Assembly (NCBI GenBank): GCA_038329965.1
Contig: JBBQNN010000009.1
Coordinates: forward strand, 10,110 to 74,109
Length of the DNA: 64,000 nucleotides
DNA from: QHCA01 sp003244095
GTDB taxonomy: Bacteria > Actinomycetota > Actinomycetes > Mycobacteriales > QHCA01
Direction: 5' to 3'
Made by a program: the position numbers and the translations under genes. Below the pieces are notes generated by a model, which saw only the letters and a program-made list of their open reading frames with translations, was not told where the DNA came from and searched no databases. Shown here in pieces: positions 52,094 through 60,953 of the stretch (its first letter is position 1; each line of letters begins with the position of its first letter).

Positions 52094-52258
52094 CTACTCC
52101 TCGCCGGCGTCCGGGTCACGAAGTGGGCGATGGGCCGCGCCCAGTTCGGGGAGCTGGAACCAGTAGTGGCCGTGCACGGTCAAGTGCCGGCGCACGTACG
52201 GCGAGAGTCGGGCCACGTCGGTGTCCAGCACGGGATAGCCGGCGGAGCTGGGCCAGCC
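52094..52258 (-). pseudogene. Tn3-family transposase, C-terminal remnant
   Basis: The minus strand reads GYPVLDTDVARLSPYVRRHL then TVHGHYWFQLPELGAAHRPL and RDPDAGEE, TAG at 52096-52094. This is the C-terminus of Tn3-type transposases of actinobacteria (…DVARLSPYxRxHIxVHGxYxF…). Nothing upstream in this frame continues it. It marks an old transposon end between the small genes and the resolvase-like gene. Confidence 0.75.
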
Positions 52259-52324
52259 ACGTCACCGGGTGCGACCCCGCCGCATCTTCAGACTGCCCAC
52301 CCGGCGGCACCCGGCGGTGAGCCG

Positions 52325-52693
52325 GTGACGGCGAACGTACGGCCCCTGGCCTTCGGCTATCTCCGCCTGTCCGCCACCGACCCACCCGACGTCACCGACC
52401 AACTCATCGCCGCCCTGCACGCCCACGCCTACCGGGAAGGGCTCGCCCTGGCCGACATCTACCTGGATCTCCTCGACCCACCCGTCGACCACCCGGACCG
52501 ATCCGGGTTCTGCACGCTCATGGACACCCTCCGCAGATACGACACCTGCACGGTGCTCATCCCCACCCCCGGACACCTGTCCCGCCAACCCGACAACTAC
52601 GCGGCCCGGCGCACCATCATCGAAGCCGAAGCCGGCGCCAGACTCCTCGTCATCCACCCAGCGGCCATGAGCACCGAACAAGCCGACCAGTGA
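52325..52693 (+). CDS. solitary serine-recombinase catalytic-domain protein
   Basis: 122 residues: VTANVRPLAFGYLRLSATDP, with the catalytic Ser in YLRLS, then QLIAALHAHAYREGLALADI and YDTCTVLIPTPGHLSRQPDN, which keeps the LSR arginine. This is the N-terminal resolvase fold, but no recombinase or HTH domain follows, so it cannot recombine alone. GTG 52325 is chosen; longer starts (52028) run through the transposase remnant. Its stop overlaps the next start (GTGA). Similar stand-alone domains occur in actinobacterial accessory clusters; role unknown. Confidence 0.65.
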   Translation: MTANVRPLAFGYLRLSATDPPDVTDQLIAALHAHAYREGLALADIYLDLLDPPVDHPDRSGFCTLMDTLRRYDTCTVLIPTPGHLSRQPDNYAARRTIIEAEAGARLLVIHPAAMSTEQADQ

Positions 52694-52989
52694 CCGACCC
52701 AGACCCACCACCTGACCCCGCCGGGCGGCCTCCGCCCTCACGCAGTAACGAGAGCTCCCCCATCACCTCATCGGCCAAGATCGTCGCATACAAACTGATC
52801 GCAGATGAGACCCGCGTTGCTCAGCGCCCGCTGTGCGGGCTCGTCGACGCGGTGGCCTGCGTGCTCACCCACGGCAGACGCTCCGACCGCGAAGAAACAG
52901 CCCGCCTCGCCCTAGAAACCATCGCCCCGCCCCCCATTGCACTGGCCGCAGTGCGCGCTCTCATCGACAACGGGCGACAGCTCGGGTAA
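52690..52989 (+). CDS. hypothetical protein, 99 aa
   Basis: Pro-rich start (VTDPDPPPDPAGRPPPSRSN) then an alpha-helical domain: AKIVAYKLIADETRVAQRPL, CGLVDAVACVLTHGRRSDRE, ETARLALETIAPPPIALAAV. GTG 52690 overlaps the stop of the resolvase-like gene, so it is part of that small operon. No family recognised. Confidence 0.6.
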   Translation: MTDPDPPPDPAGRPPPSRSNESSPITSSAKIVAYKLIADETRVAQRPLCGLVDAVACVLTHGRRSDREETARLALETIAPPPIALAAVRALIDNGRQLG

Positions 52990-53181
52990 ACGTGGCGGCT
53001 CAAGCCGGTCCTCAGAATCGGGCCGGTCCGGGGCCTGCGCTTGGTGCGGCCGCAAGGGGAACCTTCACCGGACGCCTAACGACCCGGGGCCGGCGGCGGC
53101 TGTGATCCGCGGCGGTAAGTGGCGGGGTTCTGGCGGCGGCAAGTGCGGCGGCGGCCGGGACGCCGGTCGCGGACTTGGGGG

Positions 53182-53838
53182 TCAGTCGGGGCGCCGCGCG
53201 ACGAGTACCAACGCGGGAACCCCCGCTCCGCTCTCGGGTAGCCGCACCTCGGCCACCAGCGCGAGACCGGCGCTGATCAGCAGAGCCGAGAACTGCTCGG
53301 GCTGCCAGAGGTGGGTGGTCCACGACACCGCCACCCCGCCGTAGGCCTCGGTGCGTTCGATGTCACCGTCGCCCATGTGGGTCGCGATGATGAGGTGCCC
53401 GCCTGGGACCAGCGCCTGGGCGAAGGATTCGAGAACTGACGGAACCACGCGTCGCGGCAGGTTGAACAGGGACCACCAGCCGAGGATCCCGCCGAGGGCG
53501 GATGGTTCCAGATCGAGGCCGGTCGCTGAGGCGACCGCGAATTGTTGCTCAGGGTGCAGGCGTTGGGCGTGTTCGATCATCCGGGGCGAGAGGTCGACCC
53601 CGGAGACGTCGAGGCCGCGCTGGGACAGGTAGGCGGTCACGGTTCCAGGACCGCAGCCGACGTCCAGGACCGGCCCAAGGCCACGTACCGAGGCCGCGAA
53701 GCCGTCCATCGCCGCCTGCAGCCACGGGTGCGTTCTGATGTCGCCGAGGTTCATCTCGACGTAGTTGTCGGCGACGCGGTCGTAGGAGGCCCGGACGGCG
53801 TCGAGATCGGCAGGCTGTTCAACTCGGGAAGCGGTCAC
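53182..53838 (-). CDS. class I SAM-dependent methyltransferase
   Basis: 218 residues. Motif I VLDVGCGPGTVTAYLSQRGL, then VSGVDLSPRMIEHAQRLHPE, and a post-motif loop GILGWWSLFNLPRRVVPSVL, ending with VPGGHLIIATHMGDGDIERT. Resembles small-molecule methyltransferases of the UbiE/Coq5 superfamily. GTG 53838 starts MTASRVEQPADLDAVRASYD. TAGCGT (53852-53857) is nine bases upstream. Substrate unknown. Confidence 0.85.
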   Translation of the reverse strand: MTASRVEQPADLDAVRASYDRVADNYVEMNLGDIRTHPWLQAAMDGFAASVRGLGPVLDVGCGPGTVTAYLSQRGLDVSGVDLSPRMIEHAQRLHPEQQFAVASATGLDLEPSALGGILGWWSLFNLPRRVVPSVLESFAQALVPGGHLIIATHMGDGDIERTEAYGGVAVSWTTHLWQPEQFSALLISAGLALVAEVRLPESGAGVPALVLVARRPD

Positions 53839-54180
53839 AGCACTTGGACGCTAGTGATGCCCGCCGACACTCACGGTTCACCCGGCGCGTGGTGCGTCCG
53901 ATAACGATCGTTCACGAGACACCCCCGACCCGCCCGGGTCTGCGCTGGGTAGGCTGTAACACGACTCGTTTCCGCGCCTACGTCACGCGCACCCCGTTCG
54001 CGATACGGTCCGCACCATGCTGCAGATCTCGCCGGCCACCATGCTGAAATTCCAGACCTCCGGCGCACCGTGGACCGTGAACCGGCTCAAGGCCGCCGAC
54101 GTCCCGGAGCCGCCACCTACAACGGCCCCACGCCGCCGGTAGGCGTCAACAGCTGAATCACTTCGACAGAAAGACGCAGC
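53839..54180. other. gap; possible 41-aa ORF
   Basis: No strong gene. A short plus-strand frame at 54017-54142 gives MLQISPATMLKFQTSGAPWT then VNRLKAADVPEPPPTTAPRR R; it lacks an RBS and family match, so it may be a remnant. Confidence 0.35.
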
Positions 54181-54759
54181 TTGCCCACGGGGACCTACCT
54201 GCATGCCGGCGGCGACACTGAGACCTTTCAGTGCGCCGCCGGTGTCGCGGGTTGGCGCTACGTCTCGACCTTCTCCGACGGTGGTCGTCTGGACCTGACG
54301 GTGGACTCGCGATGGCACCAGATCCGGGTCGAGATCGCCGGGGGCGGGTGGGTGCTGCGGGGTGGGGTGAGCGGTGCCGAGACCGTGTGGCTGCGGGCGG
54401 CTGCCGATGACCTCAGTGAGGCGGTCGAACACTCCGCGCGGGCCGCCGGCTTTGCCGGCCGGTCGATGGGTGTGCTGGTGGCGACAGCGCGGTCGCTGGG
54501 CCTGGTCGTGGGTGGGTCGGCGCGGGTGCGCCTCGTCGCGGTGACCGAGCCGGTGCTGGCGACCGTACTGATCGACCAGCAGTGGACACTCACGTCGACC
54601 GAGGAGCACGAGACCGACGGGGGGCTGTTGCCGGTCGAGCACTACCAGATCGCCGACCTGGCCACGGGCAGCACCGAGTTGCTGCACCTGGCGGGCGATG
54701 TGGCACTGTCGGGACCAGGATTCGACCTGCAGTCCCTGCAGTCGCCACCGACCCTGTGA
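54181..54759 (+). CDS. conserved hypothetical protein, 192 aa
   Basis: Starts with TTG 54181, an uncommon codon; GAAAG-like purines are upstream and no better start exists. The sequence is beta-rich: TGTYLHAGGDTETFQCAAGV, GGRLDLTVDSRWHQIRVEIA, then ARVRLVAVTEPVLATVLIDQ and YQIADLATGSTELLHLAGDV. I recall similar actinobacterial proteins of unknown function, probably duplicated beta domains. It ends 14 bases before the DegT gene, sharing its RBS region, so likely one operon. Confidence 0.75.
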   Translation: MPTGTYLHAGGDTETFQCAAGVAGWRYVSTFSDGGRLDLTVDSRWHQIRVEIAGGGWVLRGGVSGAETVWLRAAADDLSEAVEHSARAAGFAGRSMGVLVATARSLGLVVGGSARVRLVAVTEPVLATVLIDQQWTLTSTEEHETDGGLLPVEHYQIADLATGSTELLHLAGDVALSGPGFDLQSLQSPPTL

Positions 54760-54773
54760 AGGAGAGACCCGCT

Positions 54774-55889
54774 GTGGCCCAGCAACTCCCGCCGATCCCG
54801 ATCAGCAATGTCGACGTCGGCCAGGAGGAGATCGACGGCGTCACCGAGGTCCTGCGCTCCGGCATGCTGGCCCAGGGGCCCCGGGTGGCCGAGCTGGAGG
54901 CGGCGTTCGCGGAGCTGCACGGCGTGGCGCATGCGGTCGCGGTCAACAACGGGACGACGGCGCTGGTGGCGGCCATGCAGGCACTCGACGTCCGGCCGGG
55001 CGACGAGGTCATCGTGCCGCCGTTCAGCTTCATCGCGACGCTGAACGCGATCCTCGAGGCGGGCGGCCGGGCGCGCTTCGCCGACATCGGGCCCGACTAC
55101 AACCTCGACCCGGCGGCGATCGAGCCGCTGGTCAACGAGCGTACGAAGGTGATCCTGCCGGTGCACCTGTACGGCCTGATGGCCGACATGGCACCGATCA
55201 TGGAGGTGGCGTTCCGGCACGGTGTCGCGGTCGTCGAGGACGCGGCCCAGTCGGTCGGCGCGACCTGCGGGGGACGGGCGGCCGGGTCGTTCGGGGTCGG
55301 CACCTTTTCCCTGTACGGCACCAAGAACGTCACCTGTGGCGAGGGCGGCATGATCACCACCGGCGACGCGGCCATCGCCGACCGGCTGCGGCTACTGCGC
55401 AACCAGGGCATGCGGGCGCGCTACCAGTACGAGATCGCCGGCCACAACTACCGGCTGACCGACCTGCAGGCCGCCATCGTGCTGCCGCAGTTGCGCCGCC
55501 TGAAGACGATCAAGGAGGCGCGGCAGGCCAACGCCGCGGCGCTGAGTGCGGGGCTGGCCGGAGTGCCCGGGCTGCTGGTGCCGCCGGTGCCGGCCGACCG
55601 CGAGCACGTGTGGCACCAGTACACGGTGCGGGTGACGCCGGACGCGGTGCTCGACCGCGATGCGCTCTCGGCGCGCCTGACCGAGGCCGGAGTCGGCAAC
55701 GGCTTCTACTACCCGCGTCTCATGCATGACTACGACTGCTACCGGGACCACCCGCTGGTCGCCCAGGACTCCACGCCGTTTGCGGCGCAGGTGGCCGGTG
55801 AGGTGATCTCGCTGCCGGTGCATCCGGGGGTGTCGGCATCCGACGTCGACCGGATCGTCGAGGCGGTCCGGACCGCGCTGGCCGCGTAG
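54774..55889 (+). CDS. DegT/DnrJ/EryC1/StrS family aminotransferase
   Basis: PLP-dependent sugar aminotransferase, 371 residues. Opening PIPISNVDVGQEEIDGVTEVL, then QGPRVAELEAAFAELHGVAH, PFSFIATLNAILEAGGRARF, VVEDAAQSVGATCGGR and FSLYGTKNVTCGEGGMITTG with the PLP-binding Lys184 (GTKN). Later: YRLTDLQAAIVLPQL. Makes 4- or 3-aminosugars on nucleotide sugars for surface glycans. GTG 54774 has AAGGAGA (54759-54765) at good distance. It converges on the RDD gene across a large palindrome. Confidence 0.92.
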   Translation: MAQQLPPIPISNVDVGQEEIDGVTEVLRSGMLAQGPRVAELEAAFAELHGVAHAVAVNNGTTALVAAMQALDVRPGDEVIVPPFSFIATLNAILEAGGRARFADIGPDYNLDPAAIEPLVNERTKVILPVHLYGLMADMAPIMEVAFRHGVAVVEDAAQSVGATCGGRAAGSFGVGTFSLYGTKNVTCGEGGMITTGDAAIADRLRLLRNQGMRARYQYEIAGHNYRLTDLQAAIVLPQLRRLKTIKEARQANAAALSAGLAGVPGLLVPPVPADREHVWHQYTVRVTPDAVLDRDALSARLTEAGVGNGFYYPRLMHDYDCYRDHPLVAQDSTPFAAQVAGEVISLPVHPGVSASDVDRIVEAVRTALAA

Positions 55890-55905
55890 CCGCTCGACGT
55901 CGTCC

Positions 55906-55977
55906 CACCCAGCGTTATCCCGGATAACGTCGCTTTCAGGCGCCGGAAAGCAGCGCTATCCGGGATAACGCTGGGTG
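55906..55977. repeat. long palindrome between convergent genes
   Basis: 20-base arms CACCCAGCGTTATCCCGGAT (55906-55925) and ATCCGGGATAACGCTGGGTG (55958-55977) pair perfectly; GCTTTC (55932-55937) and GAAAGC (55945-55950) pair inside. Each arm itself contains a smaller palindrome (GTTATCCCGGATAAC). It stands between convergent stops: bidirectional terminator or an extragenic repeat. Confidence 0.8.
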
Positions 55978-55994
55978 GTTGGGCCGCCGGCGGG

Positions 55995-56966
55995 TCAGCC
56001 GGGTGGGGTGAACGGGCCGGGTGGCGGGGCGGGCACCGGCGCAGCGGCGGGCGGCGCGTACGGCGGGGCGGACCGGTACGGACCGCCGGGCCCCACGGGC
56101 TGGAAGGGCCGGGGCGGGCCGTAGCGCGGAGGCGGCGGGCCGTACCCCTGCGGCGCGACAGGGCCGTAGGACTGCCGCGGCGGCGGGCCGTACCGGGGCT
56201 GGCGCGCGGCCAACCGCTGCTGCTCGCGGCGCCGCCGTTCGGCCAGCACGGCCGTGAGGTAGGCCCACCCCGGCGTGCCAGGAGGCGGAGGAGGAGTGGT
56301 GACAGCCGCGACGGCCGCCGACAGCCGAGCCCCCAGCTCGGCCTTGGCGCTGTCGTCGAGCTGGGGCAGTCGCGACAGGAACTGCCGCACCGACAGCGCC
56401 AGGCTGTCGTCGACCCCGGTGATGTCCAGGGTGGAGGCCCAGGAGGCCAGGGGCGGCGGCATCTGGGCGTAGTAGGCCAGCTTCGAGGCGGGCACCCGCT
56501 CCTGCAGCACGACGGTGCCGGCGGCCAGGTCGCCTACTCGCTTGCCCTTGGTGGAGATGAGCATGGTCAGGATGCCGACCACCGCGGTCAACCCGACGAA
56601 CAGCAGGCCGGGCTTCTCCAGCAGGCCGGCGAACAGCCCGCGTACCAAGGCCTGCCGGAAACCGATCGGGCCGCCGTCGTCGCGGACCACCCGGATCCCC
56701 ATGGCCATCTTGCCCACCGTGCGACCACGGGTCAGCGTCTCCATCGTCACCGGGTAGCCGACGAACACCGCGACGATGATCAGGATGAACAGCGCGACGG
56801 CTATCGCGGGGTCGGCGCCGAGCAGGACGATGGAGCCGAGGATCTGGATCAGGTACAACGCCGTCAGCTGCAGGAACAGGTCGATGAAGGCCGCGAGCAG
56901 CCGAGAGGGCAGCTTGGCCAGCCGCAGCTCGAGCGCGACAGCTTCGCCGGTGACGATCTCGCTCAC
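55995..56966 (-). CDS. RDD family membrane protein
   Basis: 323 residues. N-terminal three-helix RDD domain: LPSRLLAAFIDLFLQLTALYLIQILG (helix 1 with the RxxAxxxD), ILIIVAVFVGYPVTMETLTRGRTVGKMAMGI (TxG...GK), LVRGLFAGLLEKPGLLFVGL, ISTKGKRVGDLAAGTVV. The C-terminal half is soluble then Pro/Gly-rich (PPPPPGTPGWAYL..., PRYGPPPRQSYGP). RDD proteins are membrane-linked, roles vary (ion transport, complexes). It is divergent from the SpoIIM-like gene; RDD, SpoIIM and MoxR/DUF58 genes usually sit together in actinobacteria, matching here. Confidence 0.9.
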   Translation of the reverse strand: MSEIVTGEAVALELRLAKLPSRLLAAFIDLFLQLTALYLIQILGSIVLLGADPAIAVALFILIIVAVFVGYPVTMETLTRGRTVGKMAMGIRVVRDDGGPIGFRQALVRGLFAGLLEKPGLLFVGLTAVVGILTMLISTKGKRVGDLAAGTVVLQERVPASKLAYYAQMPPPLASWASTLDITGVDDSLALSVRQFLSRLPQLDDSAKAELGARLSAAVAAVTTPPPPPGTPGWAYLTAVLAERRRREQQRLAARQPRYGPPPRQSYGPVAPQGYGPPPPRYGPPRPFQPVGPGGPYRSAPPYAPPAAAPVPAPPPGPFTPPG

Positions 56967-57036
56967 ACAGGCCCCTTTGTTGTCGACAGCTGATAGACGG
57001 TACGGAGGCTCCCAGTCTGCCGGATAGGCTCGCCGG

Positions 57037-58029
57037 GTGGATCTGGATGCCTTCGTCGTGGCCCATGAGCCGGAGTGGCGCCGGCTCGAGCAGCTGGTCG
57101 GCCGGGGCCGGCTGTCCGGCGCCGAGGTCGACGAGCTGGTGGGGCTCTACCAGCGCGTCGCCACCCACCTGTCCGTGGTCCAGACCCGCTCACCCGACGC
57201 CGGCCTCATCGCCCGCCTGTCCACTCTCGTGGCGCGGGCGCGCAGCTCGGTGGCGGGTGCGTCGGCACCGGCCTGGAAGGACGTGGCCGACTTCTTCACC
57301 GTCACGTTCCCCGTGGCGGTCTACCGATCGTGGCGCTGGTGGTGCGGGGTCGGTACGGCGTTCTCCGTCGTGTCCTTCGCCCTGCTCGGCTACGTCGCGG
57401 CCAATCCCTCCGTACAGAGCAAGCTCGCGACGCCGCAGGAGATCCAGCAACTGGTCAATCACGACTTCGCCAACTACTACTCCGACGGCGCGGCCGGGTC
57501 CTTCGCTTTGCACGTGTGGACCAACAACGCCCTGCTGGCCGCCATCACGCTGCTGTCCGGCGTACTGATCCTGCCGGCGCTCTACTTCCTGTTCGAAAAC
57601 GCCGTCAACGTCGGCGTCGTCGGCGGGATCATGGTCGGCAACGGGCACTCCGGTGAGTTCTTCGGCCTGATCACCCCGCACGGGATCCTCGAGTTGACCG
57701 CGGTCTTCGTGGCGGCCGGGGCCGGCTTGCGCCTGGGCTGGACGTGGATCGACCCGGGGCAGCGGCCACGGGGCCGCGCACTTGCCGAGGAGACCCGGGC
57801 GGCCATCGTCATAGCCATGGGCCTGGTCGTCGTGCTGGCCACCAGCGGGGCGATCGAGGGCTTCGTCACGCCCGCACCGCTGCCGACCTGGGCACGAGTG
57901 GGCATCGGCGTGCTGGCCGAGGCCGCGTTCATCGCCTACATCGTGGTGTACGGCGGGAGGGCAGCGCGGGCCGGGCTCACCGGTGACCTGGCCGTCGGCC
58001 GCCGCGAGGACGTCGCGCCGGTCGCCTGA
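57037..58029 (+). CDS. stage II sporulation protein M-like (DUF95) membrane protein
   Basis: 330 residues. N-terminal soluble segment (DAFVVAHEPEWRRLEQLVGRG), then several membrane helices: AFSVVSFALLGYVAANPSVQ, HVWTNNALLAAITLLSGVLI with LPALYFLFENAVNVGVVGG, GLITPHGILELTAVFVAAGA and IVIAMGLVVVLATSGAIEGF. These match SpoIIM/DUF95: NN...(P/H)G..E. GTG 57037 is six bases after TAGGCT (57025-57030). Function in non-endospore formers is unknown; wall/membrane complex suspected. Its 3' end overlaps the CGNR gene by 94 bases on the opposite strand. Confidence 0.9.
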   Translation: MDLDAFVVAHEPEWRRLEQLVGRGRLSGAEVDELVGLYQRVATHLSVVQTRSPDAGLIARLSTLVARARSSVAGASAPAWKDVADFFTVTFPVAVYRSWRWWCGVGTAFSVVSFALLGYVAANPSVQSKLATPQEIQQLVNHDFANYYSDGAAGSFALHVWTNNALLAAITLLSGVLILPALYFLFENAVNVGVVGGIMVGNGHSGEFFGLITPHGILELTAVFVAAGAGLRLGWTWIDPGQRPRGRALAEETRAAIVIAMGLVVVLATSGAIEGFVTPAPLPTWARVGIGVLAEAAFIAYIVVYGGRAARAGLTGDLAVGRREDVAPVA

Positions 58030-58607
58030 CGCCGCTTGCCCTCCTCGCCGGCCCGCCGGCGCTCGACCATGGCGCGCTGCTTGTTGCTGGTGCCGCAGAG
58101 CGACATCGAGCACCAGCGCCCTGACCGGTTCTTCGACGTGTCGTAGTAGACCCACCGGCAGGTCGGCTCGCGGCAGCCCTTGAGCCGAGCCCACCGGCCG
58201 TCGGAACGCGCGTCCTCCACGACGATCAGCAGCCAGCCCAGGGCGATGTCGGCGGACCGGCGGGAGGCCGGCTGCAGGCCGCCGATGACCCCGAAGGACA
58301 CCTGCAACCGCACCGTGGCAGCGACGGCGTCCAGGGCGTCGACCAGCGCGATGTCCGGTAGTGCGCCGGCGTGACCGAGCACCAGGGCGCGCAGTCCCTC
58401 ACGGACCGCGATGGCCCGCCTGAGGTCGTCGCGCCCGATGGTCATGTCGCGAGGGCCCAACCCGGCCTGGCTGTACCACTGCGCCAGGGCGGCCGGGGAG
58501 CAGAGCTCGTCGATCGGCGACTCCAGGGAGCGGCTGTTGAGCAGGTCCTGGATCATGTCCAGCGGCGCGGGAGCCGCCGTACGCCCGGGACGCTGCATGG
58601 TTGGCAT
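57936..58607 (-). CDS. CGNR-type zinc finger (ABATE domain) protein
   Basis: 223 residues. N-terminal ABATE-like domain (DMIQDLLNSRSLESPIDELC ... AIAVREGLRALVLGHAGALP) and C-terminal zinc finger KGCREPTCRWVYYDTSKNRS followed by GRWCSMSLCGTSNKQRAMVE. Cys pattern CxxxxCxW...CSMxxCG is right, though CGTSNK replaces CGNRxK. Likely a stress-related regulator. The last ~31 residues lie in the antisense overlap with the SpoIIM-like gene; typical family proteins end near RRRAGEE, so the tail may be an extension. ATG 58607 or the internal ATG 58598. Confidence 0.8.
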   Translation of the reverse strand: MPTMQRPGRTAAPAPLDMIQDLLNSRSLESPIDELCSPAALAQWYSQAGLGPRDMTIGRDDLRRAIAVREGLRALVLGHAGALPDIALVDALDAVAATVRLQVSFGVIGGLQPASRRSADIALGWLLIVVEDARSDGRWARLKGCREPTCRWVYYDTSKNRSGRWCSMSLCGTSNKQRAMVERRRAGEEGKRRQATGATSSRRPTARSPVSPARAALPPYTTM

Positions 58608-58613
58608 GGTAGG

Positions 58614-59933
58614 TCAGAGTCGGCCCTCGGCCTTGAGAGCGAGATAGGCGTCGGCGACGACGGAGGCGAAGGTCTCTGGCGGGGCGTCGACCACCTCGAC
58701 CCCGCGCCGGCGCAGCACGGCGGTGACCCGCTGGCGCTCGCCGAGGGTGCGCTCGGCAGCGGCCGCGTCGTAGACCGCCGCCGCGTCACCCCGCCGGGCT
58801 GCCAGCTCGGCCACCCTGGGGTCACCGACAGAGGCGAGTACGACGATGTGCCGCGAGGTCAGCGACGGGAGCACGGGCAGCAGCCCCTCGTCGATCGCCG
58901 CCCCGTCCAACGCGGTGAACAGCACCACGAGGCAGCGCTTGCGCTCCCGGCGCAGCACCTCCGAGACCAGCAGCGTGGCGTCGGTCTCGACGAGTGAGGG
59001 TTCGAGGTTGGCCATCGCCTGGACGAGCCGGGGCAGCACCTCCCCGCGGGTGGCCGCCTCGACCGAGGCCCGCACCCGCCGGTCGGCGGCCAGCAGGTCG
59101 ACCCGGTCACCGGCCCGGGCCGCGACGGCGGCCAGCAGCAGGCACGCATCGAGGGCGGCGTCCAGGCGCGGCGCGTCGCCGACCCGCGCGGCCGACGTAC
59201 GGCCGGTGTCCAGAACGCAGACCAGCCGCCGGTCGCGTTCGGGCCGCCAGGTGCGCACGACCACCGTGTCGCGCCGGGCCGTGGCCCTCCAGTCGATGGA
59301 CCGTACGTCGTCGCCGTCGACGTAGTCGCGCAGCGAGTCGAACTCCGTGCCCTGGCCGCGCCGGTTGATCGCGACCGCCCCGTCGAGCTGGCGCAGGCGG
59401 GCCAGCTTCTCCGGCAGGAACTTCCGCGAGGTGAACGGCGGCAGCACCCGCACCGCCCAGGGCGCCGTCTGCACGCGGCGGCCGTCGACCCGCCGGGCGT
59501 GCCGGCGCTGCCGGGCGGCCAGCCCGAGCGGGCCGACCGAGCGGACCGTGAGGTGCACCGTCTCGCGGTCGCCGCGACGGGTCGGCAGCAGGTTGATCTC
59601 GTAGCGCCGCCGCTCGCCGGCCGGCACGTCGATCTTGATCCGGCGCGGGGTGGCACCGGCCGAGGGCACCCAGGCATCGCGCAGCTGGCCGCGCACGCGC
59701 CGCGACCCCGTGTTGGCCACGATCAGCGCCACCGTCACCGGCACACCGAGGCGGGTCTGCGTGGCACCCGACCGCGACATCGCCAGGTCGCGGATGCGCC
59801 CGGCCAGGACCAGGTCGACGGCGACGCCGACGACAACCACGGCGAACGCCAGCGCGATGCCGAGATAGCCCAGCAGGGCAGCGGCCAGCACGCCGAGGAG
59901 GGCGACCGCGACGCTGCGGCCGGTGAGGCTCAC
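58614..59933 (-). CDS. DUF58 domain protein
   Basis: 439 residues. Two N-terminal membrane helices: SVAVALLGVLAAALLGYLG and ALAFAVVVVGVAVDLVLAG. The DUF58 core contains LRDYVDGDDVRSIDWRATAR, the family signature, followed by a VWA-like domain: RLVCVLDTGRTSAA. DUF58 proteins work with MoxR ATPases in complexes of unclear substrate. Starts ATG 59933, 18 bases after moxR, same operon. Confidence 0.92.
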   Translation of the reverse strand: MSLTGRSVAVALLGVLAAALLGYLGIALAFAVVVVGVAVDLVLAGRIRDLAMSRSGATQTRLGVPVTVALIVANTGSRRVRGQLRDAWVPSAGATPRRIKIDVPAGERRRYEINLLPTRRGDRETVHLTVRSVGPLGLAARQRRHARRVDGRRVQTAPWAVRVLPPFTSRKFLPEKLARLRQLDGAVAINRRGQGTEFDSLRDYVDGDDVRSIDWRATARRDTVVVRTWRPERDRRLVCVLDTGRTSAARVGDAPRLDAALDACLLLAAVAARAGDRVDLLAADRRVRASVEAATRGEVLPRLVQAMANLEPSLVETDATLLVSEVLRRERKRCLVVLFTALDGAAIDEGLLPVLPSLTSRHIVVLASVGDPRVAELAARRGDAAAVYDAAAAERTLGERQRVTAVLRRRGVEVVDAPPETFASVVADAYLALKAEGRL

Positions 59934-59951
59934 GGGTGGGTCACGAACCGT

Positions 59952-60949
<998 letters not shown>

Positions 60950-60953
<4 letters not shown>

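Noticed and set aside
52028..52324. Longer N-terminus for the resolvase-like protein
   Set aside because: That part runs antisense through a recognisable transposase remnant and has no family similarity, despite an ATGA overlap at 52028.
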